Part shown: positions 16,651 to 26,394 of the stretch, in pieces
Numbering within the stretch: the first letter of the stretch is position 1
Layout of the letters: every line of letters starts with the position of its first letter
From: Synechococcus sp. BIOS-U3-1
GTDB taxonomy: Bacteria; Cyanobacteriota; Cyanobacteriia; PCC-6307; Cyanobiaceae
Assembly: GCF_014279975.1 (NCBI RefSeq)
Contig: NZ_CP047936.1
Coordinates: 372,001 to 436,000, forward strand
Direction: 5' to 3'
Length of the DNA: 64,000 nt
Notes under the pieces: generated by a model
What the model was told of the DNA's origin: nothing
What the model saw: only the letters and a program-made list of their open reading frames with translations
Databases searched by the model: none
Made by a program: the position numbers and the translations under genes

Positions 16651-19218
16651 TCAAACTGCCGCCACGGAGGGCTCCGCTGAGCTGAAGTTAAAGCTGATCA
16701 AGAGGTCGTCATAATCGGCATCTCCGCCTCCAAAAATATCTTCCAATCCCAATAGATTTTTACCGAGTTGGTAGAAATGGCTGATGCCGTCTTTATTGGC
16801 GTCGGCAAATCCGAAAAATGTTTGTCCATTGACGATTGCATATGGTGCTAGATAGCCAGTCTCGCCATTGAAGGTGGCGGTTTTGATCGAAGCTTCGTCT
16901 GAGTCAGTCGTCAGACCAGTCAATGAATCGAAAATATTGTTATCTCGCAGGGCTTCTTTCGCATAGTCCTCATCACCTGGAGACAGCAGTCTGCCGTTTT
17001 TCGCTTCGACGGTTCCGGTCAAGTCAAGAACGCTGAAGAACCCAACAGTGGGTGCATAGTCTGCATCGCGACCAATGACGATGTCAGCTGTCATTGACTC
17101 ATCCGAGCCCAGAGCGCTGAAATTAAATACGGGTGAGTTGGCATTGCTGTCGAGCCAGTTTTTTGCTGACAATTCTTGTGCGTCGCCCAGTGCAAGTCCA
17201 GCTCTCTGGCCGAAATCCAAATAGTTGGTAATGGCTTCATATGGTGATGCGCTGATGCCGTCGTTAATCAATTCCGGATTGGTTGTGAGATAACGCATTC
17301 CCACGGCTGCGGCCCTGAAGTTCACAAACGGCGTGATCTCGCCTGTTGTGCGGTTCGTATTGAAAAATGCTTCTGGGTCACTAAGCGCCACTGAGTCGGA
17401 GAGGAGATTTGGGTTGCCGGCGAGATAGGCCGCGTCGTCGAATGTGCCGCCGTTGGAATTGATTGTTTTGAGGTTTTGATTGATCGTGGTAGTGAGTTGA
17501 CTTAACGTTAAGTCATTTGCTGTAGAGCTAATAATAATTCCTGGTTGTTCGCCTCCATAAGTAGATAAATAGTTGTTGAGTTGCTCCCTGGCCGCGCCGC
17601 CCCTCTCGGTTAATTTCTGATTGATAGCTGCTGCGATATCAAAAGAGATGCTTGCGTCCATGCGCATTTCCGATCCCCCTCCCATTGGGAATGAGCTGAT
17701 GGTTAAGGAGGGTAGGAAGTCGAATTGATCTATTTTCTCCTGACTCGTGAGTTGGCTGATCTGCTCGGCTCCGCCAATAATAATCTTGATTGGTGCTGAG
17801 CTATTCATTTTAATCTTGTAATCCAGGTCGATTTCGATGGATATTGGGTTGATTTTTTTTGTAGTATCTGAAAGGTCTCGAATCTGATCAATGCTCAGTG
17901 GCAGGTTTGTTGTGATCGCTTGAGTGAGTAATTTGTTGTCTTCCAGGGTTGTCAGCGAAATGTTGTTGAGGTTTTTTTGGCTTGCTATTGGGCGGTATGA
18001 GGGTAATTCCAGTAAAAGGGTGGCTGGATTGGGACCTTTTTCTGTGAATTCATCCAGTTGGTCGTAGGTGTAGTTGGGGCTGTAAAGACTGCTCAGAACT
18101 CTGGTTGGATCGGCTCCCCATTGTGAAAAAGTTGTTGAGTCTTCACTTCCACTTGATGACGGCGCAAAAAATTGATAATTCCAGGGATTATTGGTTAATT
18201 CGCTTGTGCTCAAGTAGCTTGCTTTATCAGAAAAATTCCAGTCACTTAGCAGTTTATCAATATAGGAGTGATGGATCCAAAAGATTGGATCAAAGGCAGC
18301 ACCTTCGACGTTATACATAAGCCCAAATGGGAATCCACTCGCATCGGAAGCGCCTAAGGCTTTGGCGGTGTCTTGCAGGGCCAGATTGACATCGTCGTTG
18401 CTGATCGATTCCTGGCCGGATGGCGAGGCCAGGGCTGAGTTCTCGAAAAAGTTGTCATAGGCGCCTCCTAGCGCAACGTGCATCGTGCCATGTGGATTTG
18501 CATTTAAGAGTTCATTGAAGCTTTTAAAGCTAGTTTGTGCTTGTGCAGTATTCAGACCTGTTTGGATGGAATCAAGAACCGTAATTCCTTCACGAATCAG
18601 GATGTTGCTGAGGCTGATTCCTTCATTGATCAGTACGCTGCGACTGGCTTCATGGAGAGGGGATAAGGTGTCGCGAAATGGTTCGGGAATGATGTCTTCC
18701 CCCTGCTTGGTGTACTCCCAGTAGGGAAGTGCCCATGTGTCAGCTCCCTGGATTCCTGCGGCTTGCAGGACTGTGCGTGCAACTTCTTCAAAGCTTTGAA
18801 GATAAAGACGATGCCAGCTTAAAAAATTAATCCCAGAATCATCCTGCCTTGAGATAACAGCTGGTGAGGTGTTCCCATCATCTTGGCCCCATAAATCCCT
18901 AAAGTGAGTGCAATTCATCAGGGCTGTGTTTCCTAGCAGCACGTCGTCTGCGCTTTCGACATAACCATTGGTTGCCGCCCAGGTCGCAAGAGATTGTCTG
19001 TCTGGTTCAAAAGTCCCGTGAATTCCGGCCTGATAATTCCAGCCCAGAGGGTCGCCTGCGTTGTCTGCTGACCGTTGCTTCATCAGCCCAACGGCTGTTT
19101 CGTAAAGCTTGAGGGCTTGTTGTCCTGCTTCTGTCTTGACGTTATGGCGAACGAAACTGGTGTCAAAGGTCTCCATGCTGGCTTCGGAGAATCGTTCCGC
19201 CAGCTGACTGAAAGACAT
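16651..19218 (-). CDS. Tyrosinase/polyphenol oxidase-like copper protein fused to a DUF4114 domain
   Basis: An 855-residue protein. Residues 60-330 form a type-3 copper domain. CuA candidates are His67 (NYQAGIHG), His105 in NCTHF (the Cys103-x-His105 pair resembles the thioether pair of fungal and bacterial tyrosinases) and His136 in FLSWHRLYLQSFE. CuB candidates are His243 and His247 (NPHGTMHVALGG) and the HH pair at 316-317 in DPIFWIHHSYIDKLLSDW. Residues 350-580 are unassigned and beta-rich. Residues 590-700 contain two segments like the AxYLAxNPxL...A..YxxFG repeat of cyanobacterial surface proteins. The end, LGLEDIFGGGDADYDDLLIS, is a DUF4114 signature. No signal peptide is visible. The gene is clearly AT-rich against its neighbours and stands alone, suggesting acquisition. 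Oxidation of phenols is the family role; the substrate is unknown. Confidence 0.85.
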   Translation of the reverse strand: MSFSQLAERFSEASMETFDTSFVRHNVKTEAGQQALKLYETAVGLMKQRSADNAGDPLGWNYQAGIHGTFEPDRQSLATWAATNGYVESADDVLLGNTALMNCTHFRDLWGQDDGNTSPAVISRQDDSGINFLSWHRLYLQSFEEVARTVLQAAGIQGADTWALPYWEYTKQGEDIIPEPFRDTLSPLHEASRSVLINEGISLSNILIREGITVLDSIQTGLNTAQAQTSFKSFNELLNANPHGTMHVALGGAYDNFFENSALASPSGQESISNDDVNLALQDTAKALGASDASGFPFGLMYNVEGAAFDPIFWIHHSYIDKLLSDWNFSDKASYLSTSELTNNPWNYQFFAPSSSGSEDSTTFSQWGADPTRVLSSLYSPNYTYDQLDEFTEKGPNPATLLLELPSYRPIASQKNLNNISLTTLEDNKLLTQAITTNLPLSIDQIRDLSDTTKKINPISIEIDLDYKIKMNSSAPIKIIIGGAEQISQLTSQEKIDQFDFLPSLTISSFPMGGGSEMRMDASISFDIAAAINQKLTERGGAAREQLNNYLSTYGGEQPGIIISSTANDLTLSQLTTTINQNLKTINSNGGTFDDAAYLAGNPNLLSDSVALSDPEAFFNTNRTTGEITPFVNFRAAAVGMRYLTTNPELINDGISASPYEAITNYLDFGQRAGLALGDAQELSAKNWLDSNANSPVFNFSALGSDESMTADIVIGRDADYAPTVGFFSVLDLTGTVEAKNGRLLSPGDEDYAKEALRDNNIFDSLTGLTTDSDEASIKTATFNGETGYLAPYAIVNGQTFFGFADANKDGISHFYQLGKNLLGLEDIFGGGDADYDDLLISFNFSSAEPSVAAV

Positions 19219-19377
19219 TGTGGAATTATCTGATTTCCCTATCTAGCAGTCGTTTCTTGTGCTGTGAACCTGTTTAAACATGAATTGTTTTCCTTTTTGT
19301 TTTGGTGCCTGCGTAGTTATCGATCAGAGGGTTGATATTGCATTGGTTTGCATTAGCAATTTGATGCTTCTGAGGTC
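19219..19377. other. AT-rich intergenic region upstream of the tyrosinase-like gene
   Basis: 159 bases between the tyrosinase-like start and the ileS stop. It is T-rich and probably contains the promoter of the tyrosinase-like gene, but I see no clear -35/-10 pair or operator. No gene, RNA or repeat is supported. Confidence 0.4.
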
Positions 19378-22287
19378 TCAGATCCTGGCCAGAACGCCGA
19401 TGCAGCGCCCACAGAGTGCTGGATGCTGGCTGTGCTGCCCGATATCACCCTCGTAATGCCAGCAGCGTTCGCACTTGATTCCACGGGCTCTGCTGACCTC
19501 GATGATCGCGGTGTCGTCCGTCTGGGTGGCCAGGAGTTCGGCCCAGGGCTCTCCCCCTAATTGCAGCTGGGACACCAACAGCCAGTCACGCAGACCATCC
19601 GCTTCCGTGTCTCCGTTCTCGTTCAACCAGTAGAGAGCCGCTTGCAGTTCGGGATTTCGGGTTTCGATCCTTACCGCTGCTTCAAGCGATGCCCCGAGTT
19701 CCTGTTGGCTTCGGCACTCCTCCAGAACTTTGTTCACAGCAGCACGTAATTCGCGCAACCTCTGAATCGGTTCGCTGAGGGTCGGATCGCGCCAGTCGGT
19801 CGGAACGTTCGGCCAGCCGCGGTTGAAAATTGATCTTTCCTCCACCGCGTAGGGGAGGTTTTGCCAGATGTCTTCCGCCATGTGGCAAAGCACCGGAGCG
19901 ATCATTCCTGCCAGGCGTTCGATGATCAGCGACATCACGGTTTGGCAGCTTCGCCGTCGGCGGTCTGCGGGAGCGCTCACATAGAGCCTGTCCTTAGCGA
20001 TGTCGAGATAAAAGTTCGACAGGTCGGTCACGCAGAAGTTCTGCAGTAACTGGAAGAAGCGGAAGAACTCGTAGCTCTCGAAGGCTGCTGTGATCTCATC
20101 CATCACCTCTGCAGTGCGCTGGAGCATCCAGCGGTCCAGCAACGGCAGCTCCGCCACAGGAACGGCGTCGTCGGTTGGGTTGAAGTCGTGGAGGTTGCCC
20201 AGCAGGTAGCGGCTGGTGTTGCGCACCTTGCGGTAGACATCGGCGAGCTGGCGAAGGATGCCAGAACCGATCGGCACATCAGCGGAGTAGTCAACCGAGC
20301 TCACCCATAGGCGCAGCACATCAGCGCCGTAGGCAGGCTCCTGCTTCTGGTTCTTGCCGCCCTCGATGATCACCATCGGGTCGACAACGTTGCCCAATGA
20401 TTTGCTCATCTTGCGACCTTTCTCATCCAGGGCGAAACCGTGGGTGAGTACTCGCTGGTACGGGGCATGACCATTCACGGCAACCGACGTGAGCAGTGAG
20501 CTCTGGAACCAGCCGCGATGTTGGTCGGAGCCCTCCAGGTACAGATCGGCGGGATAGCTAAGGCCCTCTTTCTGGCTGGACACTGCGGCCCAGCTGGAGC
20601 CGGAGTCGAACCACACATCCATGGTGTCGCTGCCTTTGCGCCACTGCTCAGCCTGATCGGCATAGGCGGGCGGTAGTAGATCAGCTTCGTCCTTTTCCCA
20701 CCACACATCGGCGCCGTGTTCGGCGATCAGCGCTTCGATATGCGCGAGCGTGTCGGCGTTGAGCAGTACGTCGCCTCCACTGCGGTTGTAGAAGACGGGG
20801 ATCGGCACACCCCAGGTTCGCTGACGTGAGATGCACCAGTCACCCCGTTCCTTCACCATCGCTTCGATACGGTTTCGACCTGAAGCTGGAGTCCACTCGA
20901 CTTGATCGATGGCATCGAGGGCCTGCTGGCGGAAGCCGTCGACGGAGGCGAACCACTGTTCGGTTGCACGGAAGATCGTGGGCTTTTTCGTGCGCCAGTC
21001 ATAGGGGTAGCGGTGTCCGTAGGCCTCCTGCTTCAGCAGTGCCCCTGCCGTCTCGAGTGCTTCGATGATGACTGGGTTGGCGTCCTTCAGGACGTTGAGA
21101 CCGGCGAAGGGGCCCGCCTCCTGGGTGAGCGTGCCGGCTTCGTCGACAGGACACAGAACAGGCAGGCCGTTTTTCTGGCCTGTATAAAAGTCGTCGACTC
21201 CATGGCCTGGGGCCGTGTGCACCAAGCCTGTGCCTGATTCAGTGGTGATGTAGTCACCGCCGATCACAACGGGGCTTGTGCGGTCCAGTAAGGGATGGCG
21301 GTATGTCAGTCCAGCGAGCAGCGATCCCTTCACCGTGGCTTTGCGGACGAGTGGTCGTTCGAGCGTTCTGGCAAGGGAGTCGATGAGGTCGGCGGCAACC
21401 ACAAGCAGCCGCCCCTGGCCATCGTCGACGAGGGCATACTCCAGGCGTTCATTGACGGAGACCGCCAGGTTGGCCGGAATCGTCCAGGGGGTTGTGGTCC
21501 AGATCGCCACCTGAAGTGTCTTCCCGAGTGCGTCGGAATTACTTGGCAATGCGATGCCCTCTGTGCTGAGGGCGTCGCGCAGCAGCGCAGGTACTTCAAC
21601 CGCAGGGAAGGCGACGTAAATGCTGGGGCTGGTGTGGCCATCGGGGTACTCGAGCTCTGCCTCCGCTAGTGCTGTCTGCGAGCTGGGGCTCCAATGAACC
21701 GGTTTGAGACCTCTATAGATGTGCCCTTTAAGCACCATCTCGCCGAAGACCTTGATCTGGGCCGCTTCGTAGGTCTTCTGAAGGGTGAGGTAAGGCTCTT
21801 GCCAGTCGGCCCAGATGCCCCAGCGCTGAAACCCTTTCATCTGGCTGTCCACCTGCTTGCGGGCGTAGGCAGCGGCTTTTTTGCGCAGTTTGATCGGGGT
21901 GAGCGTTTGGCGCTGATCCTGATCCATCGACTGCAGCACTTTCAGTTCGATCGGCAGGCCATGGCAGTCCCAGCCAGGGATATAACGAACCTTGCGTCCT
22001 CGCAGGATCTGATATTTGTTGATCACATCCTTGAGAACCTTGTTCAAGGCATGGCCCATATGCAGGGGGCCATTGGCGTAGGGCGGACCGTCGTGCAGTG
22101 TGAAGATCGGACCTGAATTGTCCAGGCCCAGCTTCAGGTCAATTCCGTTGTCGGCCCAGAAAGACTGCAGCTCTGGTTCCCGCTGTACGGCATTCGCGCG
22201 CATCCCGAAGCTGGTCTGCAGCAGGTTGAGCGTGTCCTTGTAGGAGGGACGTCCTTCGGCGTTGGCGTCGCGCGTCTCCTTGCTCAC
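19378..22287 (-). CDS. ileS: Isoleucyl-tRNA synthetase
   Basis: Charges tRNA-Ile with isoleucine. The 969-residue class I enzyme has the HIGH-type motif as HMGH at residues 76-79 ([17 protein letters not shown]), the editing-domain segment [16 protein letters not shown], the KMSKS loop ([14 protein letters not shown]) and a C-terminal zinc finger ([12 protein letters not shown] and CGRC). Length and order fit bacterial type 1 IleRS. It is transcribed towards the tyrosinase-like gene; a Ycf66-like gene lies 22 bases upstream on the same strand. Confidence 0.97.
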   Translation of the reverse strand: MSKETRDANAEGRPSYKDTLNLLQTSFGMRANAVQREPELQSFWADNGIDLKLGLDNSGPIFTLHDGPPYANGPLHMGHALNKVLKDVINKYQILRGRKVRYIPGWDCHGLPIELKVLQSMDQDQRQTLTPIKLRKKAAAYARKQVDSQMKGFQRWGIWADWQEPYLTLQKTYEAAQIKVFGEMVLKGHIYRGLKPVHWSPSSQTALAEAELEYPDGHTSPSIYVAFPAVEVPALLRDALSTEGIALPSNSDALGKTLQVAIWTTTPWTIPANLAVSVNERLEYALVDDGQGRLLVVAADLIDSLARTLERPLVRKATVKGSLLAGLTYRHPLLDRTSPVVIGGDYITTESGTGLVHTAPGHGVDDFYTGQKNGLPVLCPVDEAGTLTQEAGPFAGLNVLKDANPVIIEALETAGALLKQEAYGHRYPYDWRTKKPTIFRATEQWFASVDGFRQQALDAIDQVEWTPASGRNRIEAMVKERGDWCISRQRTWGVPIPVFYNRSGGDVLLNADTLAHIEALIAEHGADVWWEKDEADLLPPAYADQAEQWRKGSDTMDVWFDSGSSWAAVSSQKEGLSYPADLYLEGSDQHRGWFQSSLLTSVAVNGHAPYQRVLTHGFALDEKGRKMSKSLGNVVDPMVIIEGGKNQKQEPAYGADVLRLWVSSVDYSADVPIGSGILRQLADVYRKVRNTSRYLLGNLHDFNPTDDAVPVAELPLLDRWMLQRTAEVMDEITAAFESYEFFRFFQLLQNFCVTDLSNFYLDIAKDRLYVSAPADRRRRSCQTVMSLIIERLAGMIAPVLCHMAEDIWQNLPYAVEERSIFNRGWPNVPTDWRDPTLSEPIQRLRELRAAVNKVLEECRSQQELGASLEAAVRIETRNPELQAALYWLNENGDTEADGLRDWLLVSQLQLGGEPWAELLATQTDDTAIIEVSRARGIKCERCWHYEGDIGQHSQHPALCGRCIGVLARI

Positions 22288-22309
22288 GGTTGGGCAGCTG
22301 CAGACGGAA

Positions 22310-22849
22310 TTATCCGTCCTCGTTGGCCGACTTGGGTGCGGTTGCCTCCTTGGGCTGCTCCAATGCCGTTGAAAGAGCTTCCTCCAAGCTGTCTTGCTGA
22401 TTGGAGTCCTCCGGCCGAACCCAGCGTTTGCCGCTGCGGCTGCTGCCCTCTTCGCGGTTGTCAGCCGGTGGCTCAGGCTTCAGGCTGCCAACCGCAGATC
22501 GAAGATTGGCGAGCAGTGTGGTGACGGACATGCTGAGCTGTTGTGCGCTCGTCGCCCAGCGCTCCTTCGATTGCAGGCGCTGTTGCTCGTCCTGGCTGAG
22601 TCGTTGCCAGCGCGATTGGGCCACTTCCGCGCCGAGTCGACTGATCAGCAATGCGCTGCAGATGACGGCGAGCATCGGTGCGCCGCGTAGGCGGTCACTG
22701 CTGGTGACCAAAACCAAGCCCAGCAGCAGCACAATGCCTCCCCAGATTCCGTCTCTGGGTCGACTGAGTTCAGTGGCGAGCAATGGTAAAAACAGTACCG
22801 CTAGGCCCAGCAGCAGACAAAGGTCTCCAGCGATTGTGGCCAGCATCAA
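22310..22849 (-). CDS. Ycf66-like two-helix membrane protein
   Basis: A 179-residue protein. The first 75 residues hold hydrophobic segments (about 5-25, 35-50 and 55-72) with [24 protein letters not shown], which resembles the Ycf66 family of cyanobacteria and plastids. The rest is a charged, Gln/Glu/Ser-rich tail with possible coiled coil. Ycf66 has no settled function. It precedes ileS by 22 bases on the same strand. The family call is tentative because the tail is low complexity. Confidence 0.5.
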   Translation of the reverse strand: MMLATIAGDLCLLLGLAVLFLPLLATELSRPRDGIWGGIVLLLGLVLVTSSDRLRGAPMLAVICSALLISRLGAEVAQSRWQRLSQDEQQRLQSKERWATSAQQLSMSVTTLLANLRSAVGSLKPEPPADNREEGSSRSGKRWVRPEDSNQQDSLEEALSTALEQPKEATAPKSANEDG

Positions 22850-22900
22850 GGCATCCGCATGTCTGAGTGCATTCTGGTTCTCTGCCTAGAGTTGCAACTT

Positions 22901-22982
22901 GCCCATCTGGCGGAATTGGTAGACGCGCTGGTTTTAGGTACCAGTGGCTTCGGTCGTGGGGGTTCAAGTCCCCCGGTGGGCA
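22901..22982 (+). tRNA. tRNA-Leu (anticodon UAG)
   Basis: An 82-nt class II tRNA. The acceptor arms GCCCATC and GGTGGGC pair (one G-U), discriminator A; D-arm TGGCGGAATTGGTAGACGC; anticodon stem CTGGT/ACCAG around loop TTTAGGT with anticodon TAG; a long variable arm (TGGCTTCGGTCGTG region); T-arm GGGGGTTCAAGTCCCCC. No CCA is encoded. It reads CUA-family leucine codons. It sits between the Ycf66-like gene and crtR. Confidence 0.95.
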
Positions 22983-23036
22983 TCCGTTTCCCTAATTTGG
23001 TTTCACTTACTGCGGTTAGCCAATCACCCCTCGTTG

Positions 23037-24065
23037 ATGACACAGGCTTTCGTACAACCTGCAACGCAAGGCGCCGAGACTCGCTTGCGCTCTGTGCCGA
23101 GGGAGTTCCTGGCACCGCCTGCAGCGTTGAACCTCACTCTTGGGTTGTTCATTGGTGGTTATGTGCTGGCCGCACTGACCATCTGGGGCTGGTTTTCAGC
23201 GGGTTGGCCCCTGCCGGTGCTGTTGGCCACGGGCTTTCTGGCTTTGCACCTGGAAGGCACTGTTATTCATGACGCCTGCCATAAATCAGCACATCCGGTT
23301 CCCTGGATTAATCAGGCCATGGGGCATGGCTCAGCACTGTTGCTTGGCTTCAGCTTTCCTGTTTTTACTAGGGTTCATCTCGAGCATCACGCTCATGTGA
23401 ATGATCCCAAAAATGATCCAGATCACATCGTGAGCACTTTCGGACCTCTTTGGTTAATTGCTCCCAGGTTCTTCTATCACGAGTGGTTTTTCTTCCAGCG
23501 CAGGTTGTGGAAGCGCTGGGAATTGATGCAGTGGGGTCTCGAGCGCAGCGTGTTTCTGGTCATCGTGCTTGCTGCGGTCAAATTTCAGTTTCTCCCCTTC
23601 ATTTTCAACTGCTGGTTTGCTCCAGCTCTAATGGTGGGAGTGACTCTGGGCTTGTTTTTTGATTATTTGCCTCACCGACCTTTTACGTCTCGTAACCGCT
23701 GGAAGAACTCAAGGATCTATCCGGGGCGAATGATGAATTGGTTGATCATGGGTCAGAACTATCACTTAATCCATCACCTCTGGCCTTCTATCCCCTGGTT
23801 TGATTACAAACCTGCCTATGAGGCCACAAAACCTTTACTTGATTCCAAAGGCTCTCCTCAGCGCTTGGGAATTTTTGAAACGCGCCGCGATGGATACAAT
23901 TTTCTCTACGACATTCTTGTTGGTGTCCGCAGTCACAAACGCCGTAGGGGAAAAATGCGTCGCGTTGCCAGATTCATGCCTTTGCGGCGATTGCAGCGAT
24001 CCTGGCTTGGATTTGTCAACCAGATTGCGATCAAAACCGAGCCGAGGCGTTCGTCTACTCGCTGA
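23037..24065 (+). CDS. crtR: Beta-carotene hydroxylase CrtR
   Basis: Membrane di-iron hydroxylase that adds the ring hydroxyls giving zeaxanthin (and cryptoxanthin), the main photoprotective xanthophyll of marine Synechococcus. From the ATG at 23037 the protein has 342 residues. The frame is open into the tRNA upstream, so that ATG is preferred. His clusters are HDACHKSAH, HLEHHAHVND and NYHLIHHLWPSIPW, set among three or four hydrophobic segments. The C-terminal tail is strongly basic. Convergent with gatC. Confidence 0.92.
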   Translation: MTQAFVQPATQGAETRLRSVPREFLAPPAALNLTLGLFIGGYVLAALTIWGWFSAGWPLPVLLATGFLALHLEGTVIHDACHKSAHPVPWINQAMGHGSALLLGFSFPVFTRVHLEHHAHVNDPKNDPDHIVSTFGPLWLIAPRFFYHEWFFFQRRLWKRWELMQWGLERSVFLVIVLAAVKFQFLPFIFNCWFAPALMVGVTLGLFFDYLPHRPFTSRNRWKNSRIYPGRMMNWLIMGQNYHLIHHLWPSIPWFDYKPAYEATKPLLDSKGSPQRLGIFETRRDGYNFLYDILVGVRSHKRRRGKMRRVARFMPLRRLQRSWLGFVNQIAIKTEPRRSSTR

Positions 24066-24066
24066 A

Positions 24067-24360
24067 TTATTCAGCCAGAATTTTGGGTACCCGAAAGAAG
24101 TCTCCTTCTCTTAAAGGTGCTTGTTCGAGAAGCTCTTCCCGCACCTGGGTTGGCTCCACCTTGTCTTCTCTTGTGGCATTGACCACTTCCACAGCACGTG
24201 TGGTTGGCGGAATACCTTCGGTGTTAACGCCCTGGAGCTGATCCACATAATCGAGAATGCGCTCGAGCTGCCCTGTGTAGGTCGTGATTTTCTCTTCAGG
24301 CAGATCGAGGCGGGCCAGATGGGCCACCTTGCGCACGTCGTCGGCGGTGATCTTGCTCAT
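24067..24360 (-). CDS. gatC: Glutamyl-tRNA(Gln) amidotransferase subunit C
   Basis: Small subunit that stabilises the GatCAB complex converting Glu-tRNA(Gln) to Gln-tRNA(Gln). The 97 residues start [20 protein letters not shown] and end [15 protein letters not shown], the family's usual beginning and end, with full length. It overlaps the start of the creatininase-family gene upstream by 4 bases, an odd partner for gatC that suggests a shared transcript. gatA and gatB are not in the window. Confidence 0.95.
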   Translation of the reverse strand: MSKITADDVRKVAHLARLDLPEEKITTYTGQLERILDYVDQLQGVNTEGIPPTTRAVEVVNATREDKVEPTQVREELLEQAPLREGDFFRVPKILAE

Positions 24361-25145
24361 GCAGCGGCGAGAAAATTTTCTAGATCCTCGCGCAACGCCT
24401 TCGCTGCTGTGTTCAAAAGCTCTTGGCCATGTTCTGGTCTGGCCAGAAAGGGGTCTGATCCCATGCGTCCGTCGGGGTAGCGGCGGCGGAAGTCCGCAGG
24501 CCCATGAATCGATCCGCAGGGTGCTGGATCTGGCAGCGATCTCTGCTTGCTGATCAGGCTGTCATGGAGATGCAAGGTGACGGCAATTTCGCTGGGAGTG
24601 GCGTGCTGCCCTTCGCGGTCGCCATAGAGCTCGCGGGCCCGCCTCATCACCGAACCGGCCATGAACCAATTCGCCAGCCTGCAGCGCAGGCGTGGGGCAA
24701 CTTCCAGGCCGCGGCTTGCGGCGGTGCCGTAGGCCTGCGCGAAAGCTGCCTTGGTTGTGGCAATGTTGCCGCCATGACCGTTCACCACCAGGATCCGCTC
24801 GAAGCCGTGGGTGGCCAGTGACATCACGAGGTCGTGCATTACGGCCAGCAAAGTTGCAGGCTGCAGGCTCATAGTGCCGGAGAAGCCCAGATGGTGTTCG
24901 GCCATGCCAAAGGCCTGCACAGGCGTGACCAGTACACCGCTGAGCTGTCCGAGCTCGAGCGCCACGGCCTCGGCGGTCAAGGCGTCGGTGCCGATAGCTC
25001 CAGTTGGTCCATGTTGCTCAGTGGATCCGAGGGGGACGATGATTCCCTTGCAGCCCTGAAGATATTGGTCAACGTCTGGCCAGCTCTGCAGAGCCAGGCG
25101 AATCGCGTCTTTGTTGTCGGCCGGGCCGGGGAGAATGGAAGACAT
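24357..25145 (-). CDS. Creatininase-family metal-dependent amidohydrolase
   Basis: A 262-residue protein with the creatininase fold. Metal ligands are suggested by [20 protein letters not shown] (Glu and His) and [13 protein letters not shown], and then by [10 protein letters not shown] and [15 protein letters not shown]. Such enzymes hydrolyse cyclic amides or N-formyl groups, for example creatinine or pyrroloquinoline precursors (MftE-like), so the substrate is open. Overlaps gatC by 4 bases. A 47-residue membrane protein gene lies 44 bases upstream on the same strand. Confidence 0.85.
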   Translation of the reverse strand: MSSILPGPADNKDAIRLALQSWPDVDQYLQGCKGIIVPLGSTEQHGPTGAIGTDALTAEAVALELGQLSGVLVTPVQAFGMAEHHLGFSGTMSLQPATLLAVMHDLVMSLATHGFERILVVNGHGGNIATTKAAFAQAYGTAASRGLEVAPRLRCRLANWFMAGSVMRRARELYGDREGQHATPSEIAVTLHLHDSLISKQRSLPDPAPCGSIHGPADFRRRYPDGRMGSDPFLARPEHGQELLNTAAKALREDLENFLAAA

Positions 25146-25189
25146 GCCGCGCTTGGCGTTGGCTTGAAAATCGATCTTGCGAGCTGGCG

Positions 25190-25333
25190 CTAGTGGGCTG
25201 TGCCGTTGCCGTCGTACTGATCGGTGTTGTAATACCCACCCCAGGTGCCGACCAAGAACGTGGCCGCCACGAAGAAGCCGCTGCCGAATAGCAACACTGT
25301 GCCCAGGTTGAAACCGGAGAGTGCAGCATCCAT
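25190..25333 (-). CDS. 47-residue single-pass membrane protein
   Basis: A short ORF from ATG at 25333 to TAG at 25190: MDAALSGFNLGTVLLFGSGF continuing into FVAATFLVGTWGGYYNTDQ and an acidic end. It has one membrane helix (about residues 8-31) and a short polar tail, the shape of small photosystem or NDH-1 subunits. Codon use matches neighbours. It starts 4 bases after the transporter stop at 25338, so it is likely translated from the same message. I do not recognise the family; a role in a photosynthetic complex is a guess from shape only. Confidence 0.6.
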   Translation of the reverse strand: MDAALSGFNLGTVLLFGSGFFVAATFLVGTWGGYYNTDQYDGNGTAH

Positions 25334-25337
25334 GGCG

Positions 25338-26114
25338 TCAGAACTGTTTCTCTAAGCCTGGCAGCGGATTGGTGCTTGTCATCACTTGCATGCTGGGATC
25401 GTCATCGCCCCCGATCTCACTGCCGCTGCTCGGGATCTCAAGCCACTGTCTCAGTCGACCTGTGATCCAGATGAACGGCAGGGTGTCTGCCAGTGCAGCC
25501 GCCGATTTGAACAGATAGCCGCTGGCAATGAACGAGATCAGTTGCGGAGCCACTGGTTCGCCGGGCCGTACAGGTAAGACGCCAGAGGCGTAATGGCTGA
25601 TCAGTACCACCGCGCTGGTGTCGACCAGCTGGCTCACCAGCGTGGAGCCGTTGTTACGCAGCCAGAGGGCCTTGCCATTGCTCACCCTTTTCCAGAAATG
25701 GAACATGCGCACGTCCACAAACTGTGCGGTGAGATAGGCGGCCATGGAGGCGATCACGGATCCAAAGGCCAGGCGTTGAATCTCGAAGAAGGTGGCATCC
25801 GGTGCACCTTCCACTCCTGGCAAGACTCCGCCCAGCCAGAGGATCAGTACCACCCAGCCGTTGAGAAGCAGGCCAACCCACACAACCTGGGTTGCCCTCC
25901 TCTCTCCCCAGAGCTCGCTGATCAGATCTGTACAGAGAAACGTGATGGGGTATGGCAGGGCGCCAACGGCCACCACAATTGGCCAGGAGCCAATGTGCCC
26001 AAGTTCGAGAAAACGGGTCAGGCCAAGGATGTTGAGCATGCCAAGCGTGCCCAGAAACAATCCGGCCAGCACCAGAAAGCAGAACTCTCGCCGTTGCTGC
26101 AGCGCTGGATTCAT
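25338..26114 (-). CDS. yhhQ: Queuosine precursor transporter (YhhQ/VUT family)
   Basis: Imports a queuosine precursor (preQ0 or preQ1), in the vitamin-uptake-like family. The 258-residue protein has six hydrophobic segments and the family landmarks ALPYPITFLCTDLISELWGERRA and AYLTAQFVDVRMFHFWKR, followed by LRNNGSTLVSQLVDTSAVVLI. The soluble C-terminal tail (about 30 residues) is acidic and low complexity. Followed on the same strand by the 47-residue protein and the creatininase/gatC pair. Confidence 0.88.
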   Translation of the reverse strand: MNPALQQRREFCFLVLAGLFLGTLGMLNILGLTRFLELGHIGSWPIVVAVGALPYPITFLCTDLISELWGERRATQVVWVGLLLNGWVVLILWLGGVLPGVEGAPDATFFEIQRLAFGSVIASMAAYLTAQFVDVRMFHFWKRVSNGKALWLRNNGSTLVSQLVDTSAVVLISHYASGVLPVRPGEPVAPQLISFIASGYLFKSAAALADTLPFIWITGRLRQWLEIPSSGSEIGGDDDPSMQVMTSTNPLPGLEKQF

Positions 26115-26298
26115 TGTTGACGCTTCTCGATGGTTTCAGGCTGGCAGGTTCTCTTCCCGCTCGCTTTTGGCCTCAATGCTCGGGGTGGATGCGTCAGGCA
26201 GGCTCCACATGGCCAACTGATTCGGCGTTGTTGGCGATGTTTACGCACCTGAATCTCCTCTGCGAACCTGCAGGAAGCGCACTGAAACAGTCGCTTAA
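26115..26298. other. Intergenic region between yhhQ and the glycosylase gene
   Basis: About 180 bases. I see no tRNA, hairpin-plus-T-tract or repeat. A 24-codon minus-strand ORF starting with ATG near 26216 is too short to support. Presumably holds divergent promoters. Confidence 0.3.
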
Positions 26299-26394
26299 GC
26301 CACTCTCATCGTCACTCAACTCATCACCTCAGATTTCCCGTCTCTTCCTAAGTCTTTCTTCTGCCGCCCCGCAGAAGTTGTTGGACCTGAGCTA

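Noticed and set aside
16651-19218. Reading the copper protein as a hemocyanin
   Set aside because: The CuA spacing, the Cys-x-His pair and the DPxFWxHH motif fit the tyrosinase/polyphenol oxidase group, and hemocyanins are animal proteins.
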